Shown here one piece after another: positions 1 to 7,767 of a stretch of 64,000 nucleotides of DNA (position 1 is its first letter; each line of letters starts with the position of its first letter). The notes below the pieces were generated by a model. That model was not told the DNA's origin. It saw nothing but the letters and a program-made list of their open reading frames with translations, and did no database searches. This DNA comes from Ralstonia wenshanensis (GTDB taxonomy: Bacteria > Pseudomonadota > Gammaproteobacteria > Burkholderiales > Burkholderiaceae). The stretch is taken from assembly GCF_021173085.1 (NCBI RefSeq), contig NZ_CP076412.1:434001-498000 (forward strand), written 5' to 3'. Position numbers and translations under genes: made by a program.

Positions 1-515
1 GGCTCTCCATTTGGCGCGAAGAACGTTGCGACGCGGCCGCTGTGAAAGGTGTTGGCTACACCGTGAAGCTCGGCCATTTTCTTGAGTCGCAGGTCGGCCT
101 CGCCCAAAAGCTTGTTTTCGGTCACGCCCAACATCCGCTCCGCCATGGCGTAGTACCGTGGCATGATGTTTTTCCAGTCTTGCAAGTCGGCCCAGGAACC
201 TTCATCCCAAACTTTGTCAGGGGGAATTAGCAGCGCGTTGGCATAGGTAATAGATCCCCCGCCAACCGCTTTGCCGCTTAAGACCATGACGTGGCGAAAC
301 AACCGCATGTTGTAGAAGCCGTGCATTTTCATGCCCGGCAACCACATCCACCGTCGTGCGTCCCAGTTGCTCTCGGGAAAGTCTTTGGCCTCCCAACGCT
401 TTCCCATCTCCATAACACCCACTGAATAGCCCTTTTCGGTTAGGCGGCAGGCAGACACGCTGCCACCGAAGCCGGAGCCAATCACGATGTAGTCGAAGTC
501 ATAGGAAATGCTCAT
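1..515 (-). CDS. GMC-family FAD-dependent oxidoreductase (N-terminal part, runs off left edge)
   Basis: Reading the minus strand from the ATG at 515 gives about 171 codons, open to the window edge, so only the N-terminus is present. It starts MSISYDFDYIVIGSGFGG, the dinucleotide-binding GxGxxG of the FAD domain, followed about 85 residues on by a second glycine-rich stretch (KAVGGGSITYAN) typical of GMC alcohol or cholesterol-oxidase-like enzymes. Family knowledge: these oxidise long-chain or sterol alcohols with FAD. An AAGG lies 8 bases before the start and its ATG overlaps the stop of a 22-codon upstream frame (ATGA). With the acyl-CoA ligase and oxidoreductases further right it suggests oxidation of a hydrophobic alcohol; the exact substrate is inference. 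Confidence 0.85.
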   Translation of the reverse strand, partial: MSISYDFDYIVIGSGFGGSVSACRLTEKGYSVGVMEMGKRWEAKDFPESNWDARRWMWLPGMKMHGFYNMRLFRHVMVLSGKAVGGGSITYANALLIPPDKVWDEGSWADLQDWKNIMPRYYAMAERMLGVTENKLLGEADLRLKKMAELHGVANTFHSGRVATFFAPNGE

Positions 516-580
516 AGCCTGCACCTTGAGCTCAGGCTTGCGGCGCGACCAGAGCGTGCTCTGGGGCTCCTGAAATTCAT
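512..580 (-). CDS. possible 22-residue leader ORF overlapping the GMC gene
   Basis: An ATG at 580 follows a good Shine-Dalgarno (GGAG, 8 bases away) and opens a 22-codon frame whose TGA overlaps the ATG of the GMC oxidoreductase. The product is Arg/Ser rich with no recognisable family. It may be a translationally coupled leader, or the remains of a longer N-terminus. The SD and the overlap are seen directly; expression is inference. Confidence 0.3.
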   Translation of the reverse strand: MNFRSPRARSGRAASLSSRCRL

Positions 581-963
581 GATTTGTCTCCAATTTATGG
601 TTTATTCGTTCCGACTAGACGAGCCGAACTCGCAGCTAAGGTCAGACGGCGCTGCGACGGCCAGGCTCCTTCCTGACCGACACCGGCAGCAATCCAGATC
701 CAGATTCGATTGCCACCAAGTTTGCGAAAACGGCTGGTCCCGTGTTCAACGCGGGACGATACGAGACCGAGGGGCAGTACATGGACTGATCACGACTAGA
801 CTTCGCTAGAGACGCGTGGTCTGGACATCGACAAGAAGGTCATCTGCTCACCACTGCGGCGTTCCCAATCTTCAAGTCCGCCTCCAAAGTCGCTGGCGCA
901 GCCAAAATTATGATGTACATCATATTTTGGCGCGCCCCGAAAAAATTGCGAAGCGCTGGCGCC
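581..963. other. intergenic region without an intact gene
   Basis: No frame here shows a convincing family. On the plus strand, about 643-789 stays open after a stop and ends in a plausible protein-like stretch (FNAGRYETEGQYMD then TGA), which could be a C-terminal gene remnant. The operator at 908-925 lies at the right end, upstream of the GMC gene though more than 300 bases from its start, so a gene may have been lost between them. Confidence 0.35.
908..925. promoter_or_regulatory. TetR-type operator, copy A
   Basis: TTATGA-N6-TCATAT, with a perfect 14-bp palindrome ATGATGTACATCAT at 910-923. It matches three other sites (1587, 1833, 2475) and lies upstream of the minus-strand GMC gene and just past the 3' end of the first TetR gene. 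It is probably a binding site for one of the two TetR proteins. Confidence 0.6.
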
Positions 964-1569
964 CTACCGAGGAGCCGAGCGTGCCTGTGTCGGCGTGTCG
1001 TAGAGCTGAATCAATGAGTCTCGAGCCGCCGCCAAAAGTGCACGCCCTTTGGAGTTATCCCCCAACGTGCGCGCGAGTTGCAATGCACCAATGAGCGATC
1101 CAGCCACCATACTTGCCGCCTCACGATGCGATGCTGCAAGCGTGGAGCGCACCACAGAAATAAGCTGCTGTACATGCAAAACTGAGGCCTGCCGCACGGA
1201 TCCCGATTGCCGTGGCATCTCCGTCGCGAGCGCGGCAACGGGGCAACCGCCATCCAGTGAGCTCAAAAACCGATCCGCCAAATACACCTCGACTAGGCAG
1301 CGAAACCCGCTAATCTCCGGGCCAGCCCATTGCCGAGTTACAAGCGCGGCCTCAACGGCGATGTCGCGACTGGCACGCTCGAGCGCTTCCACAAAGAGTG
1401 CGTCTCGCGACTTGAAGTGCGCGTAGAAACCGCCGTGCGTCAGCCCGGCCTGATTCATCACCTCAGCAACTCCGAACCCCTCGTAGCCTCGGCTGCGAAT
1501 AACTCGCGCAGCTGCATCGAGGATGCGCTGATGTGTCTCTTCCTTGCGTCGGCTTCGGCAGCGGTTCAT
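964..1569 (-). CDS. TetR/AcrR family transcriptional regulator
   Basis: 201 residues. The N-terminal HTH covers roughly residues 12-58 (HQRILDAAARVIRSRGYEGF, then GLTHGGFYAHFKSRDAL, the usual recognition helix and following helix). The remainder is the ligand-binding helical domain, containing a CPVAALATEMPRQ motif shared with the second TetR at 1849. The ATG lies 18 bases from the operator at 1587-1604, so it is probably autoregulated. Family knowledge: TetR proteins are dimeric repressors released by a small ligand; here an acyl-CoA or alcohol-derived ligand is plausible from the neighbours but not shown. Confidence 0.9.
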   Translation of the reverse strand: MNRCRSRRKEETHQRILDAAARVIRSRGYEGFGVAEVMNQAGLTHGGFYAHFKSRDALFVEALERASRDIAVEAALVTRQWAGPEISGFRCLVEVYLADRFLSSLDGGCPVAALATEMPRQSGSVRQASVLHVQQLISVVRSTLAASHREAASMVAGSLIGALQLARTLGDNSKGRALLAAARDSLIQLYDTPTQARSAPR

Positions 1570-1586
1570 TAATCACTGACTCACAA

Positions 1587-1604
1587 ATATGAGGACCATC
1601 ATAT
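1587..1604. promoter_or_regulatory. TetR-type operator, copy B
   Basis: A perfect ATATGA-N6-TCATAT inverted repeat, 18 bases upstream of the minus-strand TetR start at 1569, with an overlapping CATCATATGATG palindrome. It is the best match among the four copies in the first 2.5 kb. Confidence 0.65.
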
Positions 1605-1832
1605 GATGAGCGTCATGGAGGGTCAAGGGAAATTTAGAAGATGTCGCCGGTCGACCACGATAACAGCCGGAGACTTCACACCGTAGCTGACACTCCTAGC
1701 ACCGCTCATATTGGTGGGCGCCTCCCCGGTGCGCCGCATGTGACGCTCCTGGGACGGCGGAGCTTGCCGATCAGCCCTCTCCGAATGTTGTGGCGGGACG
1801 AAACCTCAACTTGCACTTCGGGGCGCATTGGA

Positions 1833-1850
1833 ATATGCTGGTCATCATAT
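1833..1850. promoter_or_regulatory. TetR-type operator, copy C, overlapping a start codon
   Basis: ATATGC-N6-TCATAT, one mismatch to the consensus. Its last two bases are the A and T of the ATG of the second TetR gene, so bound repressor would block the translation start region itself. Confidence 0.55.
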
Positions 1851-2433
1851 GAAAAGAATCACCCAAAGCCCAAAGGAAATCACACACGAACGGATCGTGG
1901 AAGCCGCCGCGCGTGCAATTCGGCGCAGCGGTTACAACGGCACTAGTGTGGCCGATATCATGAAAGCCGCAGGACTAACGCACGGCGGCTTCTACGCGCA
2001 TTTCGAGTCTCGTGAGGCGATGCTTGCCGAAGCGGCTGACCGCGCAGGGTCGGAAAGCGTGGCGATGATGGAGCACGTTGCGGCCACTACTCCACCCGAA
2101 GAAACACTTCGGGCGATGGCCCAAGCGTATCTTTCCCAAGAGCACTTGGAGGGCATGGAAACCGGTTGTGGTACTGCGGCGCTTGTCTCGGAAATGCCCC
2201 GACAAACAGCCGAAGTTCGGCGAGCCGCCACGCGGCGGATCAAGGAGATGATTGACCTCGTAACGCGCCAATTACCCAACTGGGGGCAACCTGGCGCGCA
2301 TGAGCAAGCCCTCGTTATCGTCGCCATGATGGTCGGCACATTAACTCTCGCACGTGCCGTCGACGACCCCAAGCTTTCCGAGGCCCTGCGTGATGCCGCG
2401 CTAAGTCAACTGGGCCCCACACGCAGCAACTGA
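1849..2433 (+). CDS. TetR/AcrR family transcriptional regulator
   Basis: 194 residues from the ATG at 1849. The HTH is at about residues 13-60 (ERIVEAAARAIRRSGYNG, then GLTHGGFYAHFESREAM). The C-terminal domain shares the CGTAALVSEMPRQ motif with the TetR at 964-1569, so the two are paralogues. The ATG at 1849 was chosen because it leaves the usual short tail before the HTH; a TTG at 1828 would put the operator inside the gene. No ribosome site precedes the ATG, so the message may be leaderless or the start uncertain. It is divergent from the first TetR and followed by fadD. Confidence 0.88.
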   Translation: MKRITQSPKEITHERIVEAAARAIRRSGYNGTSVADIMKAAGLTHGGFYAHFESREAMLAEAADRAGSESVAMMEHVAATTPPEETLRAMAQAYLSQEHLEGMETGCGTAALVSEMPRQTAEVRRAATRRIKEMIDLVTRQLPNWGQPGAHEQALVIVAMMVGTLTLARAVDDPKLSEALRDAALSQLGPTRSN

Positions 2434-2474
2434 CGATTAATGCCGCTAATTCTGCGGCGCTCCTTTGCTCAAAA

Positions 2475-2492
2475 ATATGACAAGCATCATAC
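2475..2492. promoter_or_regulatory. TetR-type operator, copy D
   Basis: ATATGA-N6-TCATAC, one mismatch to the consensus, about 90 bases upstream of the fadD-type start. This is a position expected for repression of the ligase promoter. Confidence 0.55.
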
Positions 2493-2582
2493 GGACATCA
2501 TGGCGGGAATGTCGTGCCAATGAAAAGCAACTGCCGGCCGCAACGCTTGGCAACTCCCACCGGTAGTCACAGCGAGGACAGC

Positions 2583-4232
2583 ATGGAAAGAATTTGGCAC
2601 AAGATCTATGGGAGCGACATTCCGTCCGAGATCGACCATCGCCGCTACCGTTCAGTCGCACAGCTCATTCAGGAGGCGGTGGGGCAATACGCGCACCTTC
2701 CGGCCTTTGTCGGGCTCGGTGGTGAACTCGCCTACCGGGACGTCGATCGTCTGTCTCGGCAGTTCGCGGCCTACTTGCAGGGCGAGCTTGGAATCAATAA
2801 GGGGGATCGCGTCGCCTTGATGTCCCCGAATATCTTGGCCTTCCCGGTGGCCATGTTCGGCATCATCCGCGCGGGCGCAGTGCAGGTGAACGTCAATCCC
2901 CTCTACACGGCACATGAGCTTGCACATCAACTGGTGGATGCGGACGTCGACACTGTCATCGTTTTTTCCGGAGCGACAAACACACTGGTGGAAGCGATGG
3001 AGTCCGTATCGATCCGACATGTCGTCGTTGCCGAGGCCGGCGACCTTGGAGACAGCCCCTCTCCACGCAGCCCATTGCCGCGGGAGCTGACCAAATTTAC
3101 GTGGTTCTCTGACGCAATCGATGCAGGCGCTGGACTCGTCTTCGAGCCGGTCGACCTGAATCACGATGATCTGATCTATCTTCAGTACACCGGCGGCACG
3201 ACGGGTGTCCCCAAGGGAGCTGCTCTCTCGCATGGCAACCTCATCGCCAACATCCTGCAGTTCAAGTCCTTCGCGCCGCGCATTTTCGGGGAAGGCCGCG
3301 ATCTGGTGATCACTGCGTTACCGCTGTACCACATCTTTGCGCTGATGGTGAACTGCCTGAGCTTCTTTTCGGCAGGCGCAAAGAATGTACTCGTAGCCAA
3401 TCCACGCGATATCGATTCACTCGTCGCGACTTTTGAGAGGCATCGCTTCTCCATCGTCACGGGCGTCAATACTTTGTTCGCCAACCTGATGGCACATCCC
3501 CGAATCCATCAAATTGACTTCTCTTCCCTTCGCCTGGCTCTTGGAGGGGGAAGTGCAATTCTGAAAGGGACTTCGGACAAGTGGCACTCGCTCACTGGAC
3601 AGCACATCAAGGAGGGGTTCGGCATGTCGGAAACCTCCCCAATCGTCACCCTGAACCCTCTGCATCTTGAGGACTTCTCGGAGACCGTTGGCATTCCATT
3701 GCCGTCGACCGATGTGTCATTGCGCGACGATGACGGACATGAAGTCGGGATCGGGGAGCCAGGAGAACTCTGTGTGCGCGGCCCTCAAGTCATGCGCGGT
3801 TACTGGCGCCGTGAAGAAGACAATGCCACGTCCTTCTGGGCTGACGGTTTTCTACGCACCGGTGACATTGCCATATGCGATGCAAACGGATTCATCAAGA
3901 TCGTCGACCGCCGAAAGGACATGGTGCTCGTCTCCGGTTTCAATGTGTTTCCCAACGAAATCGAGGCCGCGGTCGCTTCCTGTCCCGGCGTTCTGGAGTC
4001 AGCCAGCGTTGGTGTTCCCGACGGCAAGACAGGCGAAGCGGTGCACTTGTTTGTCGTCAAGGAGCCGCATGCGGAGCTGACTGAAGAGCAGATCCGCGAA
4101 CACTGTCGTGCTCGCTTGGCAGCGTACAAGCAACCGAAGTTTGTTGAGTTTGTTTCTGAGCTGCCGAAGTCAGCGGTTGGCAAAACACTGCGAAGAGCTT
4201 TGCGATCCTCGACGACAGGGATAGAAACGTAG
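2583..4232 (+). CDS. fadD: long-chain fatty acid-CoA ligase (FadD type)
   Basis: 549 residues from the ATG at 2583, which follows GAGGAC; longer frames upstream lack a better site. The N-terminus (MERIWHKIYGSDIPSEID) aligns with the start of enteric FadD. The AMP-binding P-loop YTGGTTGVPKG is near residue 202, the EGFGMSETSP adenylation motif near 343, DRRKDMVLVSGFNVFPNEIE in the hinge region, and the catalytic lysine in KSAVGKTLRR near 532. Known reaction: fatty acid + ATP + CoA to acyl-CoA + AMP + PPi, the entry to beta-oxidation. It follows TetR2 and operator D. Possibly a specialised paralogue rather than the housekeeping copy. Confidence 0.9.
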   Translation: MERIWHKIYGSDIPSEIDHRRYRSVAQLIQEAVGQYAHLPAFVGLGGELAYRDVDRLSRQFAAYLQGELGINKGDRVALMSPNILAFPVAMFGIIRAGAVQVNVNPLYTAHELAHQLVDADVDTVIVFSGATNTLVEAMESVSIRHVVVAEAGDLGDSPSPRSPLPRELTKFTWFSDAIDAGAGLVFEPVDLNHDDLIYLQYTGGTTGVPKGAALSHGNLIANILQFKSFAPRIFGEGRDLVITALPLYHIFALMVNCLSFFSAGAKNVLVANPRDIDSLVATFERHRFSIVTGVNTLFANLMAHPRIHQIDFSSLRLALGGGSAILKGTSDKWHSLTGQHIKEGFGMSETSPIVTLNPLHLEDFSETVGIPLPSTDVSLRDDDGHEVGIGEPGELCVRGPQVMRGYWRREEDNATSFWADGFLRTGDIAICDANGFIKIVDRRKDMVLVSGFNVFPNEIEAAVASCPGVLESASVGVPDGKTGEAVHLFVVKEPHAELTEEQIREHCRARLAAYKQPKFVEFVSELPKSAVGKTLRRALRSSTTGIET

Positions 4233-4454
4233 AAACATCATCGACTACCGAACCGCAACCACTCGGTAATTGCAGTCAATGACGCAGGCAAGTCCATCGG
4301 CGGAGCATCGCTTCGTAAGAAGCGTAGCGAAATTGGTGCAGCGATTCGATCGCCTTGCCCTCGTTTGCAAAGGACGGCGGATGCCGACCTGAGCGACAAC
4401 CTTTTACAGCAGAGCGCATAGCGCTACTAACACCTCTGATTCGGAGAGCAGCAA

Positions 4455-5444
4455 ATGAAAGCTGTACGTTTTCACAACACAGGCGGCCCTGAAGTTCTCA
4501 CCTACGAGGACGTCCCTGACCCAACACCAAACGATGGCGAAGTTCTAATCCGGATCGAAGCGGTTGGAATGAACTTTGCGGACGTCATGCGACGGCGTGG
4601 GGACGACTATCCGGATCCGTCCCCTACGCCCTTCACATTGGGAGCGGAAGTCGCAGGTACTGTAGTCGCCGTTGGAAATGGAGTCACTTCGGTAGTCGTC
4701 GGGACCCCAGTCCTTGCGACCCCAGGCGCAGGGGGATACGCGCAATACATTTGTGTTCCGGCGGCGCTTGTCATGCCACTGCCTCCTGGCATCGATTCCG
4801 TCCAAGCGGCAGCACTGGTGGGGCACGGCCTGACCGCCGCGCTATCGCTGCGGAAGGCTGCACAACTGAAGGCAGGCGAAAGCGTCTTGATTGAAGCGGC
4901 TGCCGGCGGCGTTGGATCGTTCGCCGTACAACTTGCAAAGCTATACGGCGCCAGCAAAGTCATCGCCGCAGCCAGCACGCCGGAAAAGCGAGCTATTGCT
5001 GAACGTCTCGGAGCCGATGCGTCGGTCGACTACACCACGCCCGGCTGGGCTGACAAGGTGCGACAACTGACGGGCGGTCGCGGCGTAGACGTCGTGCTGG
5101 AAATGGCTGGAGGTGACGTGGTCGGCCAAGCGCTTGACACCCTTGCACCATTCGGCCGGATGGTTTTTCTCGGACAGTCCAGTGGACAAAGCACCCAGAT
5201 CGATCCTTGGCAGCTCACCGTGCCGAACCGCACCGTGACCGGGTTCTATATCGGTGCCTACTTGGCGTTCCCCGACCTAGTCCAGTCAACGCTGAATGAA
5301 ATTATGGGATTCATCGTTACAGGAAAACTCAAGCTTCAGGTAGGAACAGTATTACCGCTCTCACAGGCGCCATTCGCTCATCAGCTTATGGAGGGGCGAC
5401 GGACCACCGGGAAGGTCGTTCTTCAGCCTTGGGCCGACCTCTGA
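4455..5444 (+). CDS. zinc-free MDR quinone oxidoreductase
   Basis: 329 residues. MKAVRFHNTGGPEVLTYEDV is the characteristic start of quinone oxidoreductase-type medium-chain dehydrogenases. The GroES-like half covers residues 1-125; the Rossmann half has AAAGGVGSFAVQLAKLYG near residue 154. The catalytic zinc Cys/His ligands of alcohol dehydrogenases are missing, as expected for QOR enzymes that use NADPH to reduce quinones or enones. GGAGA lies 9 bases before the ATG. A 222-base gap separates it from fadD, so it may have its own promoter. Substrate unknown; enoyl or enone reduction linked to the neighbouring acyl-CoA ligase is inference. Confidence 0.85.
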   Translation: MKAVRFHNTGGPEVLTYEDVPDPTPNDGEVLIRIEAVGMNFADVMRRRGDDYPDPSPTPFTLGAEVAGTVVAVGNGVTSVVVGTPVLATPGAGGYAQYICVPAALVMPLPPGIDSVQAAALVGHGLTAALSLRKAAQLKAGESVLIEAAAGGVGSFAVQLAKLYGASKVIAAASTPEKRAIAERLGADASVDYTTPGWADKVRQLTGGRGVDVVLEMAGGDVVGQALDTLAPFGRMVFLGQSSGQSTQIDPWQLTVPNRTVTGFYIGAYLAFPDLVQSTLNEIMGFIVTGKLKLQVGTVLPLSQAPFAHQLMEGRRTTGKVVLQPWADL

Positions 5445-5610
5445 TACGGCAACCTCGCGCGTTGGCGATACGAACAAGCCATAACCAGAGCGACGAAGCC
5501 GCTCTTGCGTAAGCAGTGGATCGAAATTCGTCGTGGGTGGCGGCGCCGCCTTTCCTGGACTGGATTTAGCACCCACCCAAGATATCGACAAAAATATTCA
5601 GGGAATAATT

Positions 5611-6612
5611 ATGAAAGCACTAATCTTAAAACGATACGGAAAAGTCGATCAGCTAGATTTTTCCGACATTCCTCAGCCCGCGATAAAACCGGACGAGATC
5701 CTCGTTAAGGTTCACGCTGCAGGCGTGAACCCCATTGATTACATGATTCCGAAAGGAATGTTCAAGCCAATCCTGAAGTTTAGGCTGCCGACAACGATGG
5801 GTAGCGATGTTGCTGGTGTGGTAGTTGAGGTCGGGAATCGCGTGACGCGCTTCAAACCAGGTGATGCAGTTTTCGCGAGTACTTTCGACCTCAATATCGG
5901 AACCTTCGCCGAATTTGCTGTCCTTCCAGAGCGTGCGGCCGCGATGAAGCCGACGAGCCTTGACTTCGTTGAAGCGGCCTCGGTTCCGATGGTCGGGCTC
6001 ACATCTTGGCAAGCGCTCAAAGAGCGTGCACGTCTCAAGCGCGGACAAAAGGTATTTATCCCGGCCGGTTCCGGAGGCATTGGCACATTCGCCATTCAAC
6101 TGGCCAAACACCTGGGAGCGAAGGTTGGAACGACCACCAGTACGGGCAATGTGCGGCTGGTTCGCGACCTCGGAGCTGATGAAGTCATCGATTACAAAAA
6201 ACAAGAATTTGAAACAGTTCTGAAAGGATATGACATCGTCCTTGGCACAGTCAGGGGAGATGGAATTGAAAAATCCCTTCGGATATTGAAACCCAACAGC
6301 AACGTCGTCTCGCTAATCGGCCCGCCGGATGCCGCGTTCGCTCGGGCCAGAGGAATGAACTTCCTCATGAAAATTGTATTCGGCTTGCTTAGCGGAAGCA
6401 TAATTAGAAAAGCAAAGAAAAGCGATATAAATTACTCATTCTTATTTGTTCGCCCCGATGGCCTCCAGCTTTCAGAAATCGCGGAACTTATCGATGCTGG
6501 AGCTATTCACCCGGTGATCGACAAGGTGTTTCCATTCAGTCAAGCAAAGGAAGCACTTGCCTATCTTGAAAACGGCCGAGCAAAGGGGAAAGTTGTACTG
6601 CAGATGGCATAG
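5611..6612 (+). CDS. NADP-dependent MDR oxidoreductase (enoyl/quinone reductase-like)
   Basis: 333 residues from the ATG at 5611. MKALILKRYGKVDQLDFSDI begins the GroES-like domain, and PAGSGGIGTFAIQLAKHLG near residue 151 is the nucleotide-binding site, followed by GADEVIDYKKQ. No zinc-ligand cysteines are visible. It resembles the quinone-oxidoreductase/RTN4IP1-like branch. Its codons are visibly more A/T-rich than in the neighbours (runs such as AAAAGCAAAGAAAAGCGATA near the 3' end), suggesting separate acquisition. It is the last gene before a 690-base region that leads to the recombinase module. An in-frame extension to 5533 exists but lacks a ribosome site. Confidence 0.85.
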   Translation: MKALILKRYGKVDQLDFSDIPQPAIKPDEILVKVHAAGVNPIDYMIPKGMFKPILKFRLPTTMGSDVAGVVVEVGNRVTRFKPGDAVFASTFDLNIGTFAEFAVLPERAAAMKPTSLDFVEAASVPMVGLTSWQALKERARLKRGQKVFIPAGSGGIGTFAIQLAKHLGAKVGTTTSTGNVRLVRDLGADEVIDYKKQEFETVLKGYDIVLGTVRGDGIEKSLRILKPNSNVVSLIGPPDAAFARARGMNFLMKIVFGLLSGSIIRKAKKSDINYSFLFVRPDGLQLSEIAELIDAGAIHPVIDKVFPFSQAKEALAYLENGRAKGKVVLQMA

Positions 6613-6836
6613 CGTGAGTTGGCAGCCGAGACGCCTTTCAGCCTCCGGGATGCCCCCCGTCAAGGGGCGTTAGCTCGTGTAGGAGGACATCAACTCCGCG
6701 TGGGCCCCCGAGAAGCAGCATTTCACCCGTCAGCGAAACGGCTTGTGTATGGACCAGACGCCAGGGCGGTTTTCGTTTGCCCGTCTCGTTGCTTTGACTA
6801 AACGGTAGCCATCGCTCGAACAATCGCTGTGTCTCT

Positions 6837-6862
6837 GAGCGCTCGTCTCTCTGTGAGCGCTC
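6837..6862. repeat. paired GAGCGCTC palindromes
   Basis: The self-complementary octamer GAGCGCTC occurs at 6837-6844 and 6855-6862, with CGTCTCTCTGT between, immediately before a terminator hairpin. The copies also read as a TGAGCGCTCg direct repeat. Function unknown. Confidence 0.45.
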
Positions 6863-6870
6863 GGTTTTGG

Positions 6871-6898
6871 GCGTCGATGGAAATCGACGCTTTTTTTT
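6871..6898 (+). terminator. rho-independent terminator
   Basis: GCGTCGAT, loop GGAA, ATCGACGC and then eight T. A perfect 8-bp stem with a tetraloop and U-tract on the plus strand; it could end transcription coming from the oxidoreductase genes. Confidence 0.8.
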
Positions 6899-7305
6899 GT
6901 GCTGCATCCATGCGGGCTGATCTCTGGGCCGATGGACCGGCGTACCTCGCCCCTGTACGTTCCGAGCCCCGTGCGAGGCTGCACCCGCTGGTGCCTGTAC
7001 CGGTTCAGAGTTGAGTGAACGATACAGCTGGCAGCAAGCTACGACATCGGCGGTCTGAAATTGGTGGCGCCAGCCAATAGTCACACGACACGAATGGCAA
7101 CGACTCGGTGCTTCTGAACGGACTCTACATCGTCAGCGTACTAATCTCCGGGGGCAGGTCACGAGCGGCCAACCCGTACCTCTCCGCTGGACCCTGGCTC
7201 CTTTTGGTTTTGGAAAATTCTTTTTGAACCCCACAACAAGCGCGCGATTTGCATTTGTCGCGTCGCACTTTTTTTCCATGCTCGTTGCAATGGGAGGCTA
7301 AGCTA

Positions 7306-7767
7306 TCAACGCTCGATTTGAGGTCTACGCGGTAGCATTTGATCGACATTTGCGGCGGGGGAAAGCTTCGCCTCAAGTTCGGCTACGCGATCGGTCAGTT
7401 CGAGAATCTTCGCGTTTGCTTCGTTGAGCAGACTCGTAACCTCGTCTCGTTGCCGCAAAATTTCTTCGATTCGATCACGAAAACTCCGGTTGCGCCTCCG
7501 TTGAGCCTGCTGGGTCTGTCGCAAGGACAATGGCTGATCCCCGGAGTGCTCTGTGACATAACGCTGGATGTCAGCGATCAGGGTCGGAAACCGCGACTTC
7601 TTCAATGCGCTGGGGTCGCAGCCCGCTTCCTTGGCTACGTTGTTCTGGCTGACCACTGTTCCTTTCGGTAAACGCTCTGGTGCGTTCCGCTGCAGGCGCT
7701 CGAACGCAGCGCGATAGGCCGTTTCGGCGGATGATCGCGTAGGCAAATCAGTCAGGTTCGATGACAT
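7306..7767 (-). CDS. small HTH/coiled-coil accessory protein of the recombinase module
   Basis: 153 residues. Residues about 30-65 look like a helix-turn-helix (NNVAKEAGCDPSALKKSRFP); about 95-140 is a charged heptad-like coiled coil (FRDRIEEILRQRDEV, then ELTDRVAELEAKL). The layout resembles the small third proteins that accompany multi-recombinase elements (TnpC of Tn554, DUF6262 proteins), which direct or stabilise the recombinases. Its ATG lies 20 bases inside the preceding recombinase gene, with AAGGA upstream, so it is translationally coupled. Family membership is inferred from size, position and layout, not from a clear signature. Confidence 0.7.
   Translation of the reverse strand: MSSNLTDLPTRSSAETAYRAAFERLQRNAPERLPKGTVVSQNNVAKEAGCDPSALKKSRFPTLIADIQRYVTEHSGDQPLSLRQTQQAQRRRNRSFRDRIEEILRQRDEVTSLLNEANAKILELTDRVAELEAKLSPAANVDQMLPRRPQIER

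Larger units (their letters stand above)
6613..7305. other. non-coding or decayed stretch left of the recombinase module
   Basis: Open frames here (for example minus 6638-7084) have low-complexity, Arg/Pro-rich translations and no recognisable domain, so none is called. What can be seen is a pair of GAGCGCTC palindromes (6837 and 6855) and a rho-independent terminator (6871-6898). It lies between the catabolic genes and the four recombinase-type genes and could be an island end or junction. Confidence 0.4.

Noticed and set aside
6638..7084. A 148-codon minus-strand frame in the gap before the recombinases
   Set aside because: Low-complexity translation with no recognisable family and no ribosome site; not called.
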